A DNA stretch of 64,000 nucleotides, taken from Profftia lariciata. Its GTDB lineage: Bacteria; Pseudomonadota; Gammaproteobacteria; Enterobacterales; Enterobacteriaceae. Under the pieces are notes generated by a model, which was given only the letters and a program-made list of their open reading frames with translations, was not told the DNA's origin and did not search any database. The translations under genes and the position numbers were made by a program. The first letter of the stretch is position 1. Each line of letters opens with the position of its first letter. Location of the stretch: the NCBI RefSeq assembly GCF_020541265.1, contig NZ_CP045925.1, positions 992,001 to 1,056,000 of the forward strand, read 5' to 3'. Of this stretch, positions 10,652-21,401 are shown piece by piece.

Positions 10652-11293
10652 TTATTTAAAAAATTGACTGATTTTTGCTTTAAGAATATCTATTGCAATA
10701 CGATTTTTACCGCCACGTGGGACAATAATATCAACATATTGTTTAGATGGCTCAATAAATTGTAAAAACATTGGGCGCACTGTTTTTTGATATTGTGCCA
10801 TTACAGAATCCATTGAACGACCGCGTTCATTAACATCACGTCGAATACGACGCATTAAGCATATATCTAAAGGTGTATCAACAAAAATAGAAAAATTCAG
10901 TGCATTACGCAAACATGCATCAGTTAACAATAAAATACCTTCTAAAATAATTACTTTTTTTGGTTTTAGATGAATAGTGCCTTTCATACGAGTATGCTCT
11001 ACGTAACTATATTGCGGTAGTTCAACAGCTTTTCCTTTTTTTAACATCTGTACATGTTGAAATAATAAATTATGATCCATCGCATTTGGATGATCATAAT
11101 TAGTTTGGATACGCTCTTTCATGGTTAAATTAGTTTGATCTTTATAATAACAATCTTCCGGTATGACACCTATATTTTCTTCACCTACTTGTTCACGTAA
11201 CTCAAGATAAAGTGTATTAGCTATTAAACTTTTACCTGAAGCAGATGCACCTGTAATGCCAATTATAACGCAATTATAAGAATTATCAATCAT
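10652..11293 (-). CDS. udk: Uridine kinase
   Basis: Phosphorylates uridine and cytidine with GTP or ATP in pyrimidine salvage. The 213 residues equal the E. coli length. The P-loop GASASGKS is at residues 15-22. Nucleoside-binding and lid segments are conserved: PEDCYYKDQ, NYDHPNAMDHNLL, LPQYSYVEHTR, ILEGILLLTD, and RRIRRDVNERGRS. The start ATG has only a weak AGG about 12 bases upstream, following a GC-enriched leader (11315-11405). It stands alone on the minus strand. Confidence 0.96.
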   Translation of the reverse strand: MIDNSYNCVIIGITGASASGKSLIANTLYLELREQVGEENIGVIPEDCYYKDQTNLTMKERIQTNYDHPNAMDHNLLFQHVQMLKKGKAVELPQYSYVEHTRMKGTIHLKPKKVIILEGILLLTDACLRNALNFSIFVDTPLDICLMRRIRRDVNERGRSMDSVMAQYQKTVRPMFLQFIEPSKQYVDIIVPRGGKNRIAIDILKAKISQFFK

Positions 11294-13514
11294 ACAATTT
11301 TAAAACCTATTTTTAATGTTTGACAAAGTGCAAGTAGATATATATCTTGCCCTTACCCTTTTCTAGTCGTAAGTATCTATTATTTATTAAGTCTAGAATA
11401 TGTAATGGACTATATACTATTTTTGTAAAAATTTATTATTAAAAACAAAAATTAAGAACATTTTATAAAAAAATACTAGTTAATAGTTAAAATTTATCAC
11501 ATTATTTAATTATATATAATAGAATTTATTTATGATATATTAACCAATACTAGTTTAATAAATGTTTAATTATTTTAGATATTTATACTGTAAATATTTT
11601 ACAGTATAGCTTTGATTTATTAGTTAAATATAATATAAACATATAATTTATTTATACTAATATTTAACATTAATTTTTAATTAAGCGCTCATTTAATAAC
11701 ACATATATTATTAAATAATAATATCTTTTGTTAGTACATATTTTATATCTTTAAAATATAACATTCTCTGTATATTTTAAAATACTTATTATTTATATAT
11801 AATTGAATATATTTACTATAACAATAAATATTACTTTAAGTTTTAGTATAAAATCTTATGAAATAAAATATAGCATTTTTTGTAATTTATATCTGTAATT
11901 AAATATTTTTCAAAATTATTAATAAATAATTTTTGCTACTACTTTTTTAAAAAAATTTGTATAAAATATTAATTTACTAATTTTAATAAAAATCTTATTT
12001 ATGTAATAATGACATAAAGTTAACTGAAGATAATATCTATATATTTAAGTTATATATTATTAAGTATACTAATATAAAGTATATATAATACAAAATGCTT
12101 TAAAATAATTTAATAATAGTAATATATGTAGTATAAGAGACAAGCCTGTATTTTGAATATGGATTATTTAATAACCAATAAATTCTAGTATTTATAATAT
12201 TAATAGTATAAATATTATTTATATATAAAACATGACTAATAATACTGCTTATTAAATTGCGTAAAGATAAAATATTTTATATATGTTTGATATATTACTA
12301 TAGTAATTTTAGTAATTATAAAAATTTTTTTTTAACATATAAGATATTGTGGTAATTAAAGAAAAATAGTTGTTTAATAATTTTATGGTGTATATGAATT
12401 GAGATGCATTAATATATAATTAATAGAAACGTATTAAAATGAAATGCATTTTGTAATATTAAAAATATTTATTATAGTTTAAATAAAATATATCTAAATA
12501 CTATTATTCATAACAGCTATAGAAAATATGAGTAAAAATTAGATGATAAATAAATATCTTGATATAATCAATAACAGTATATATAATTAAGTAATTTTTA
12601 TCATATTTACAATATAACTAATTTTTATATGAATTAGACTATTAAAATACTAAATAATTTTTATCAATTATATTGATATTATTTAAATAAAATTTGATAC
12701 AATTTATACAATGACAATAACGAGTAAAATTTATATTTTATATTTATAATATATATTTAAGTAAACTTAAAATATCACTTTTAATATAAGTATTTTATAA
12801 AAAATATATTATCTTTAATAAAGAAGCATTCATTTCTCATGATTAGTAATATATCTTTCATGGATTATTATAATAGTAAATAATTTTTATAAACCATTAA
12901 ATAAAATTACTACATATCTCTAAAGTATATTAGATTATTAATATAGTTATATTTATTTTATCTAATACATAAAAATTATATAGAATAATATTCATATCTA
13001 TTAGCATAATATTAATGCATAAGAAATAAAAAATTATTAATTTTTATTATAATTACTGTTATTATTAATATATCTTTTAAAAGATAATAAAAGTATAGAT
13101 ATTAATTGAGAGTATTTTTTAATACAAGTATAATGTTATTATAAATAATAAAGTGCTTATTTATAAAAATATTGAAAACTACTAAATTATATTTTTATAC
13201 TTATTATCATATATCTTATTAAATAAATGTTATAAATAATTTATTGCAGAATATTATATGCATAATAAATTTATTATTATAAATAATATAATTATTGTTA
13301 ATTATTATAGACCTATACTATTATTAAATAGTATAATAATAAATTATTATTATCAATATATAATATATAACATTTAATATATATATCAAAAAAATAATAT
13401 AAATATTACATATATAATATTAATTTTATAAATACTAATTAAAAAAATATTAATTATTAATAATAATATATATTTAAAAGATATTTTTTATAATTTATTT
13501 ATTTTATAATAATA
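11294..13514. other. Intergenic region rlmB-udk with GC-enriched udk leader
   Basis: The first ~110 bases next to udk (about 11310-11405) are markedly richer in G+C than the rest. They include TTGACA on the plus strand at 11316 and, on the minus strand, the purine-rich GGGTAAGGGCAAG. This could be a udk leader, a small RNA or a gene remnant. The other 2.1 kb are featureless A/T. Confidence 0.45.
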
Positions 13515-14258
13515 TTATACGCGTTTACGTACTACTTCAAATAAACAGATACCGGTTGCTACAGAAACATTTAAAGAAGAATTTTTACCAAGCATAGGGA
13601 TACTAATTAATTCATCACAAGATTTACGAGTTAAATGACGCATTCCACAATGTTCAGAACCCATAACAAATGCTAGTGCCATATTACTAGTAATGCTGCT
13701 TTGATACAAATTAGAATTTGCTTTTGCTTCGGTACCAATAATCCATATATTTTGTTTTTGAAGAACGCGAATAGTACGTACTAAATTAGTTACGCTAATT
13801 AATGGTACATATGCTGCTGCACCACATGATACTTTCATAACTGTGGCATTCAGTTGTGCAGAACGATCTCGTGGAATGATGACTATATTTACGCCTGCGG
13901 CATCAGCACTACGTAAACATGCTCCAAGATTATGAGGATCAGTAATACCATCTAAAATTAGTAAAAATGGGGGCTGCTCTAAATCTTCTAATAATTTTAG
14001 TAAATCTTTTTCTTGATACTGACGTTTTTTACGTACAATTGCCATAATACCTTGATGTACTTTACTGTTTGTTTTTTTATTTAAAAAATGACGATGTTTG
14101 ACTATCTGAATAATAATACCTGTTTTCTTTAGTAATTCTATAAGGCATATCAATTTATGATCTTTACAATTTTTCATTAGAAATACTTCAAGAAAACGCT
14201 GTGGCTCGCATTTTAACAAGGATTTGATAGGGTGAATACCATATATAATTTCGCTCAT
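13515..14258 (-). CDS. rlmB: 23S rRNA (Gm2251) 2'-O-methyltransferase
   Basis: SPOUT-class methyltransferase that modifies G2251 in the P-loop of 23S rRNA using S-adenosylmethionine. The protein is 247 residues (E. coli 243). It has an N-terminal substrate-binding domain (MSEIIYGIHPIKSLL) and a C-terminal trefoil-knot domain. The knot motifs are NLGACLRSADAAG, VMGSEHCGM and SLNVSVATGICLFE. The second motif reads MGSEHCGM where E. coli has MGAEGEGM, with the key Glu and Gly kept. No ribosome-binding site is evident. It stands alone, without the rnr neighbour seen in E. coli. Confidence 0.95.
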   Translation of the reverse strand: MSEIIYGIHPIKSLLKCEPQRFLEVFLMKNCKDHKLICLIELLKKTGIIIQIVKHRHFLNKKTNSKVHQGIMAIVRKKRQYQEKDLLKLLEDLEQPPFLLILDGITDPHNLGACLRSADAAGVNIVIIPRDRSAQLNATVMKVSCGAAAYVPLISVTNLVRTIRVLQKQNIWIIGTEAKANSNLYQSSITSNMALAFVMGSEHCGMRHLTRKSCDELISIPMLGKNSSLNVSVATGICLFEVVRKRV

Positions 14259-15827
14259 AATTTTAAAAAAATTATATTCATTAGTTGTATCCTATATTTA
14301 ATATAAAAACACTAACAAAATTCTTGAAAAATAATAACACTAATATGCTCTGTTTTTAAAAAAATATTATATATATTGTAGTTATTATATAATATTTATT
14401 TGTATTTTTTAAATATTTTTTTAAATTAAGTAATGTAAATTCATCTAATAAATATTATATATGCAATATGTTATCTTAATTTATATTTTTTTAGTGATAT
14501 CTGAGATATATTATAGTATAGGTAAATACTAGTTTCTTAATAATTATATCTTATTTATTATATAGATTGTCTTTATAAAGATATTTAGCTTAAATAGTTT
14601 TTATATAAATATTCATATATTAATAGATATTATATAATTAACAGTAAAACATAAATAGTAATAATTTATAATTCTTGCAATCTTTGAATACCAGCACAAT
14701 AGATAAACATCTATGCAGTAAACTTTAATTATACATATATTATATAATATGATTTCTTTATTTTATTGATTATTTGATTTTTTTTAATATTATGCATGAT
14801 TATATAATTTATTGCTTAGAAATATATCTATTATATATAATATTAAATTTACTATTATTACGTAATGAATAATATTTTTTATTTAAAATGAATAGCTTTA
14901 TATAATCTATATAATATTTTATTATTTATTGAATTATGAATAATGATAAAAGTAATCTAGAGTAAATGAATTTTTATTAAAAATAATATTTATTTATCTT
15001 TTATTCACTATAAATAACTAAGTTATTTAATAGATCTTATTGCATATATAATAAATATTATTATTTAATTGTTATATCTTTATAAGATGTTCTATAGTAC
15101 TATCTTTTTATAAAGATAGTATATGTAATATAAGATTTTTTTAATAAAATTACTAATTACTTATACATATCCTACCCAATAAATACTATAATATTTATTT
15201 TAGTAATATTAATATAATATTGATTATAAATCAATAATTTTGTTAAACAGTTGTGACAACTATAATAAATTACTAAATAAAATAATATATTTAATATAAT
15301 TTTATTTATATATATTATTTTATGATTATAAATAATTATTTTTTAATAAATTAAAATATTTATTATTTGATATTGTAATTAATTACAAAATTACTATTTT
15401 TTAATAAAAATCTTTTGTTTAAAATAAGTAATAATTTCATTAAATTATTATTCATAATACTGTAACTAAAATATTAGATATTTAAAATATATAAAATATA
15501 TATTATCTATACTGGTTACTTATGAGATTATATCTAGTAGCATCAAATCAAACATATAGCATATATTTCAATATAATAAATTATACATATGTTAAATTAT
15601 ATAATATAATAAAAATTATTTTTTATTCTTAAAAATCAAGTTTTATAAAGTATAATACCAGTGCTAAATTAGAACTTATTTAATATTTTCAACAAGATAA
15701 TTTCCTAAAATTATTAATCTTAACCGATGTATAAAAATAACATTAATACCTATTATTAAATGTTAAAATACAATATTAAATAAATATAAACATAATAAAA
15801 AACTTAAAATATTGCAAATACATACCA
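14259..15827. other. Intergenic desert pykF-rlmB
   Basis: 1.6 kb of A/T. It holds a perfect 10-bp hairpin at 15098-15121 (TACTATCTTT, loop TTAT, AAAGATAGTA), about 700 bases past the pykF stop and so not clearly its terminator. A less AT-rich patch at 14670-14730 is unassigned. Confidence 0.5.
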
Positions 15828-17249
15828 TTATAAAGTGTATACGGAAATAGTATTAGTATTAGTATTACCATTAGTAACTAATGCACCAGATACCATGACT
15901 ACTATATCACCTTTCTGTACCAAACCTTTTTCAATAGCAATTTCTTTACCTATACGATAAAAATTATCTGTAAGAGTAATATCTAAAATGAGCATAGGAA
16001 TAATACCCTTGCTTAAAAGCAATTGACGCTCAGTAACTGGATTAGAAGTTAGAGCTAATATCATAGCAGTTGGAAAATATTTTCGTATAGCCTTAGCAGA
16101 TTTACCGCTTGAAGTAGCAATAATAATTAATTTTGCGTCTAATTTTTCAGCAGTTTCTACTGCACCACAACATACAGATTCAGCAATATGTGAATTAAAA
16201 TGATCATTAAAATCTTTTAAACGACTCTGCATTATACGATCTGTACGTTCACAGATAGTTGCCATAATATTTACAGCTTCTAATGGGTACTTGCCATTAG
16301 CACTTTCACCAGATAGCATTACAGCATCAGTTCCATCTAATATTGCATTAGTAACATCACCTGCTTCTGCACGTGTTGGACGTGGTTTTCTAATCATAGA
16401 ATCTAGCATTTGTGTTGCTGTAATCACTACTTTACGTGCACGATTACATTTGTCAATAATCATTTTTTGAGCAAATATTACTTCTTCAACTGGTATTTCG
16501 ACACCAAGATCACCACGTGCAACCATAATACCGTCAGAAGCTTTTAATATTTCTTCAAAGTTACTTAAACCTTCTTGGTTTTCAATTTTAGAAATAATTT
16601 GTATATTTTGACCATTATGTGCATTCAGATGCTGACGTATTTTTATTACATCAGAACCTTTACGAATAAATGAAGCTGCAACAAAATCAACACATTGTTC
16701 ACAACCAAATATTAAATCACTTTTATCTTTTTCAGCTAGTACCGGTAGCCGAATAGATACTCCTGGTAGATTAATGCCTTTATTTGCTCCTAAATATCCT
16801 GAATTTAGTACTTTACATATAACTTCAGTTCCTAAAATTTCAATAACCTCCATACCAATTAAACCATCATCGACCAACACAGTATTACCAATATTTAAAT
16901 CAGAAGCAAAACCAGGATAAGTGACAGCTACACGATTGTTATTACCTAACATATTTGTAGAATCAGTTGTAAAGGTAAAAATTTGACCAACAGTTAAAGC
17001 TGCGTCCTTTCCATCTTTTAATTGCATAGTACGAATTTCTGGACCCTTAGTATCTAATAAGATAGCTGCTTTCTTACCAGTTTTTTTTATTACAGTACGA
17101 ATATTTCTAATACGTTTTCCATGTTCTTGATGATTGCCATGTGAAAAATTTAAACGCATGACATTCATACCTGCGGTTAACATATTACTAAGCATTTCTT
17201 CTGAATCTGTTTTAGGACCGATAGTGCATACTATTTTCGTTTTTTTCAT
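15828..17249 (-). CDS. pykF: Pyruvate kinase I
   Basis: Last step of glycolysis: phosphoenolpyruvate plus ADP to pyruvate plus ATP. Translation from 17249 gives 473 residues starting MKKTKIVCTIGPKTDSEEML, matching E. coli PykF (470). A longer open frame adds 28 hydrophobic residues without similarity and is not used. Signatures seen are MNVMRLNFSHG, AILLDTKGPEIRT, SKIENQEG with the catalytic lysine, IMVARGDLGVEIP and ATQMLDSM. The C-terminal regulatory domain that binds fructose-1,6-bisphosphate in the family is present (GDIVVMVSGA). With gapA it shows that lower glycolysis is kept. No clear terminator follows. Confidence 0.97.
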   Translation of the reverse strand: MKKTKIVCTIGPKTDSEEMLSNMLTAGMNVMRLNFSHGNHQEHGKRIRNIRTVIKKTGKKAAILLDTKGPEIRTMQLKDGKDAALTVGQIFTFTTDSTNMLGNNNRVAVTYPGFASDLNIGNTVLVDDGLIGMEVIEILGTEVICKVLNSGYLGANKGINLPGVSIRLPVLAEKDKSDLIFGCEQCVDFVAASFIRKGSDVIKIRQHLNAHNGQNIQIISKIENQEGLSNFEEILKASDGIMVARGDLGVEIPVEEVIFAQKMIIDKCNRARKVVITATQMLDSMIRKPRPTRAEAGDVTNAILDGTDAVMLSGESANGKYPLEAVNIMATICERTDRIMQSRLKDFNDHFNSHIAESVCCGAVETAEKLDAKLIIIATSSGKSAKAIRKYFPTAMILALTSNPVTERQLLLSKGIIPMLILDITLTDNFYRIGKEIAIEKGLVQKGDIVVMVSGALVTNGNTNTNTISVYTL

Positions 17250-18636
17250 ACAATATATTTTCTTTAAGTGATGATGCATTACAAATATGCTTATGAAGCT
17301 ATAATAAAAAATATGTAATAAAACATAATACAATTATTTTTAATAAATTTTGTATTATTTAATCATATAAATATAAATATTCATAATATATAACATAATT
17401 GTATTATAATAAATAATTACTAAAAATAAATAGTATTAATTACTTGTATATTATTATGCAATATTACTCTTTGATATATTATTTTAATGTATTCATAATA
17501 ATAGTATTATTTTGTTAAAAATCTTAGTAATTTTAAAATTATTACTAATTATTCATGATTATTCCTAACTTAATATTCACAAAACATATGAATTAATATT
17601 TCTATAAAATATTTTATCTAATAATATTTATCTAAATAAATCTATAATATATCATATATGCTAATTATCTTTAATTATATACTTATCTTTTAAGATTTAA
17701 TTAAAATATTTTATATTATTTATTATAACCTATTATTATCGGTATCTAATAAGTATATCTATCTTATGATTTTTTAATCAAAATATAGCAGTGACAAAAT
17801 CTATTTATGTAATATTATAATAAAAATATTTTACTTAATATATATAATTACTTAATTGTATTAATACTATACATTTGTCTATTATTTATATTTCTTAACA
17901 ATATAAATAATAAAAAATAATTGTATACATTATCTTTTGAATCAATTAGTCTTATATCATACTGAATTATAAGAATCTATTTTGCTGTTATTTTTGCTAA
18001 AAAATTTTTATAGGTACAAATTTTTATATTATATAGCCAATAATAAATCATTTATATTACATATCAATAATCTTACGCTTACACTACATATTCTATATGT
18101 TGTTTAACAAAAGAAAACGTATATCATAATAATATAAAATATAATCTCTATGTTTTATATAAATAATATTAAAATTTTAATATTATTACAATACTTTTTA
18201 ATATTAATACTACTAAATTACAAATTAATATATGTAAACTAGAATTGTATACTGAACTTAGTAAAAATTTAAATTTATTAACGTATAATACTATTTACAC
18301 TATAAATTATAAATATTTAATTACATATGAACATGATAAATGTAATATTTATTAAATCATTAAAAATATTATTACTATAAATGATTATCTTATAAAAAAT
18401 TATAAACACTCTTATTGAGATAATTTACTAAAATTGACTAGATTAAATAATTAAAAACAAGTAAAGATTTTTAATCAAGCTATATATTATATAAGTAAAA
18501 AAATTTGTTTATATGCAACATATAAATTAACTAATTTTTTATTTATTTTTTTTAGATAAAATCTATCTTATAATAAATATTATTTAATATATTTGATTCA
18601 TAATTATTATAAATATTATTTTAGTATGATGTAAAT
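17250..18636. other. Intergenic desert tRNA-Val - pykF
   Basis: 1.4 kb of A/T-dominated sequence with no recognisable remnant or RNA. In E. coli the same region holds several genes between valW and pykF, none of which can be traced here. Confidence 0.5.
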
Positions 18637-18702
18637 TATTAATATCTATAAAATATCTAGTACTTATTTAAATAAGTACTAGATATTTTATAGATATTAA
18701 TA
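18637..18702. repeat. 66-bp perfect palindrome without spacer
   Basis: Bases 18637-18669 are the exact reverse complement of 18670-18702: 33 bp per arm, no mismatch, no loop. The centre reads TTATTTAAATAA. It lies 13 bases beyond the 3' end of tRNA-Val on the transcribed side. As RNA it would fold into a long hairpin, but no T run follows on either strand, so it is not a standard terminator. Confidence 0.95.
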
Positions 18703-18715
18703 GTAAAGTTAATTA

Positions 18716-18789
18716 TGCGTCCGAGTGAAATCGAATCACCGACATCCACCATGTCAAGGTGGTGCTCTAACCAACTGAGCTACGGACGC
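18716..18789 (-). tRNA. valV: tRNA-Val(GAC), no encoded CCA
   Basis: Full cloverleaf on the minus strand: acceptor GCGTCCG/CGGACGC, D-arm GCTCAGTTGGTTAGAGC, anticodon arm CCACC TTGACAT GGTGG with anticodon GAC, T-arm GGTGA TTCGATT TCACT. It closely matches E. coli valV/valW. The discriminator is A, but the next bases are TAA and not CCA, so the 3' end must be added by tRNA nucleotidyltransferase. E. coli has two tandem copies beside mdtK; here there is one. The gap to mdtK is 142 bases, so they may be co-transcribed. Confidence 0.96.
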
Positions 18790-18931
18790 ATATCATATTA
18801 TTAAAAGGTAATAATACTAATTTTATTTATAATAAAATGTTAATAACATTAACATGTTATTATATCTTTAGCAACTAGTTGCATTATATATTAATAAATA
18901 TACATTTAGTAAATTTATCTTATAAAATAAT

Positions 18932-20302
18932 TTAACGAGCAGAACGTTGCAAAATCCATACCTCTGGTTGTTTTTGTAGCCAACGTATTCGTAGTACCAT
19001 CATAATAGCAGCAGCAGTTAAACCGATAATGAATCCTATCCAAAAACCACTAGGACCCATTGCTGGAACCATATAATCAGTTAGTGCTAGCGCATAACCA
19101 ACAGGTAATCCCAAAATCCAATAAGCTATAAATGTAATAAAAAAAATAGATCGAGTATCTTTGTATCCACGCAATACTCCACTGCCAATAACTTGTACAG
19201 AATCAGAAATTTGATAAATTGCTGCTAGAAGCATTAAATGAGAAGCCATAGTAATTACTTCAGAATTTTTATTATAAAGTAACGCTATTGATTCACGGAA
19301 TATTACTATAAAAATAGCAGTAAAGGCTGCCATAATTATACCAACAGCAATACTGGTATAAGCTGCAATTTTTGCATTATTAGCTGAACCTTCACCTAAT
19401 AAATATCCCACACGAATAGTTACTGCTACTCCTAATGACATAGGTAAAACAAACATCATTGAACTAAAGTTCAATGCAATTTGGTGTCCAGCTACTGAAA
19501 CAATTCCTAATGGTGATACTAATAAAGCTACTACTGCAAATAAAGTAACTTCAAAAAATAATGATAAAGCTACTGGCATACCAATATTAATTAAACGTTG
19601 AATGGTAAACCATTGTGGTGCTTCTAAGCTTTGAGGACGAAAATCATATAAACTATTAGCTTTTCGTACATACCACCACATAATAAAATACATTACCCAA
19701 TAAACACTACCTGTTGCAACACCACAGCCAATTCCTCCAAGTGCTGGTACACCTAATTTACCATAAATAAAAATATAATTAATAGGAATATTGACTAATA
19801 GACCTATAAAACCTATAACCATACCTGGTTTTGTTTTTGATAACCCTTCACATTGATTACGTAATACTTGAAAAAATAAATATCCTGGAACACCCCACAT
19901 AATAGCATGCAAATAACCAATAGTTTTTTTAGATAAATCATTATTGATATTGTGCATTATATCAATAATGTATTTAGCATTATAAAGAACTCCAATAATT
20001 ACAGTAGATACTATTAGTGCTAACCAAAATCCTTGTTGTACTTGATGCCCTATTTGATCACGTCGACCAGCTCCATTAAATTGGGCAATAATTGGTATAA
20101 GTGCCAATAATAAACCATGACCAAATAAAATAGCTGGTAACCAAATAGAAGTTCCAATAGCAACTGCTGCCATATCTATAGCGCTTACACCTCCTGCCAT
20201 AATAGTATCAACAAATCCCATAGCAGTTTGTGAAATTTGCGCAATAATCACTGGAATAGCCAGAGTTAATAAACTACGCGTTTCTACCCAATACTTATAC
20301 AC
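18932..20302 (-). CDS. mdtK: MATE-family multidrug efflux protein MdtK (NorM)
   Basis: Inner-membrane cation/drug antiporter of the MATE family with 12 expected membrane segments in two six-helix halves. The 456 residues match E. coli MdtK (457) along the whole length. Conserved stretches include AIPVIIAQISQTAMGFVDTI, GTSIWLPAILFGHGLLLALI, FFQVLRNQCEGLSKTKPGMV, FEVTLFAVVALLVSPLG and GSGVLRGYKDTRSIF. The start codon is GTG at 20302, preceded by AAAGGTG with good spacing. The order ribE-mdtK-tRNA-Val-pykF mirrors the E. coli ribC-mdtK-valVW-pykF region. Efflux pumps are often lost in endosymbionts, so its intact state suggests a kept physiological role that I cannot define. Confidence 0.95.
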   Translation of the reverse strand: MYKYWVETRSLLTLAIPVIIAQISQTAMGFVDTIMAGGVSAIDMAAVAIGTSIWLPAILFGHGLLLALIPIIAQFNGAGRRDQIGHQVQQGFWLALIVSTVIIGVLYNAKYIIDIMHNINNDLSKKTIGYLHAIMWGVPGYLFFQVLRNQCEGLSKTKPGMVIGFIGLLVNIPINYIFIYGKLGVPALGGIGCGVATGSVYWVMYFIMWWYVRKANSLYDFRPQSLEAPQWFTIQRLINIGMPVALSLFFEVTLFAVVALLVSPLGIVSVAGHQIALNFSSMMFVLPMSLGVAVTIRVGYLLGEGSANNAKIAAYTSIAVGIIMAAFTAIFIVIFRESIALLYNKNSEVITMASHLMLLAAIYQISDSVQVIGSGVLRGYKDTRSIFFITFIAYWILGLPVGYALALTDYMVPAMGPSGFWIGFIIGLTAAAIMMVLRIRWLQKQPEVWILQRSAR

Positions 20303-20762
20303 GCATACACCTTTATTATTTAAGAATAGGAAAAAATAGTAAAAACAACTTTTATATAGTAAAATTAATAGAGTTAGCTATATAAATAAAATGTTTATAA
20401 TAAACTAAAATAATTATAACAATTCTTAAGAAATGTAATATAAAATACATAATCTTTCTAATATATACTTTTAACTAATACTAATAATATTTTAGTTCAA
20501 TATGATTATCATCATTTTAATAAATACTGATAACTTGAATAATCTTTGAAATTAAGAAATCAATAAGTATATTAGCTAAAATGTATAAATATAATGTTAT
20601 TAATAAATAATTATATTAATTACAGATAAAACACAAAAAATAAAATATTTTTTATAAAAAATTATATAATTATTATTTCTCTTTAAATTTGATTTCATAC
20701 ATAACTTAAAGCAAACTACTAGATAATTATTTTTAAAAATAGTTATTATAGAGGACTAATTT
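20303..20762. promoter_or_regulatory. Divergent intergenic region mdtK/ribE
   Basis: 460 bases must hold the promoters of both divergent genes. No clear -35/-10 pair and no FMN riboswitch can be read. GAGG before ribE and AAGGTG before mdtK are good ribosome-binding sites. Confidence 0.45.
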
Positions 20763-21401
20763 ATGTTTACTGGCATTATTCAGTATACAGCTCCGGTAGT
20801 TTATATTGATCAAAAGTTAAATTTTCGTACCCATGTATTAGAATTTCCACAAGAGCTACTGTTAGATCTACAGCTAGGTGCATCAGTAGCGCATAATGGT
20901 TGTTGTTTAACTGTTACGCAAATTAGAGATCATTTTGTTAGTTTTGATCTAATACAAGAAACAATAAAACTTACTAATTTAGGAACAATTACAGTTGGCT
21001 GTTTAGTTAATATAGAGCGCGCAGTAAAATTTAATGATGAAATAGGCGGTCATTTTATATCTGGACATATTATTTGTACTGCTACAATCATTAAAATTTT
21101 AATTTCAGACAATAATTATCAAATTTGGTGCAAAATTCTTGATTCTAATATAATGAAATATTTTTTACATAAAGGTTTTGTTAGCATTGATGGTATTAGT
21201 TTAACTATTAGCAAAGTAACAAAAAATTATTTTTGTGTCCATCTTATTCCAGAAACTTTGTTACGTACTACTTTAGGCCTAAAGCGCTCAGGGGATAGGA
21301 TAAATATTGAAATTGATCGACAAACACAGGCAATTGTTGATACTGTAGAGCGTCTGTTAATAAATAATAACAAATATTTTAAAAAAGCATTAAAAAGATA
21401 A
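20763..21401 (+). CDS. ribE: Riboflavin synthase, alpha subunit
   Basis: Dismutates two 6,7-dimethyl-8-ribityllumazine molecules to riboflavin, the last step of vitamin B2 synthesis. The 212 residues (E. coli RibC/RibE 213) contain the two repeated lumazine-binding barrels: MFTGIIQ and VAHNGCCLTV in the first, FVSIDGISLTI and HLIPETLLRTTLG in the second. The N-terminal trimer sequence MFTGI is exact. A GAGG ribosome-binding site precedes the ATG by 7 bases. The gene supports riboflavin and FAD supply in the bacterium and perhaps the host; other rib genes lie outside the window. Confidence 0.96.
   Translation: MFTGIIQYTAPVVYIDQKLNFRTHVLEFPQELLLDLQLGASVAHNGCCLTVTQIRDHFVSFDLIQETIKLTNLGTITVGCLVNIERAVKFNDEIGGHFISGHIICTATIIKILISDNNYQIWCKILDSNIMKYFLHKGFVSIDGISLTISKVTKNYFCVHLIPETLLRTTLGLKRSGDRINIEIDRQTQAIVDTVERLLINNNKYFKKALKR

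Noticed and set aside
18716..18789. Reading the tRNA as tRNA-Asp
   Set aside because: The seven-base anticodon loop TTGACAT places GAC at the anticodon, which reads valine codons, and the body matches E. coli valV/valW.
20303..20762. FMN riboswitch upstream of ribE
   Set aside because: None of the conserved GC-rich RFN-element helices is present in this AT-rich region.
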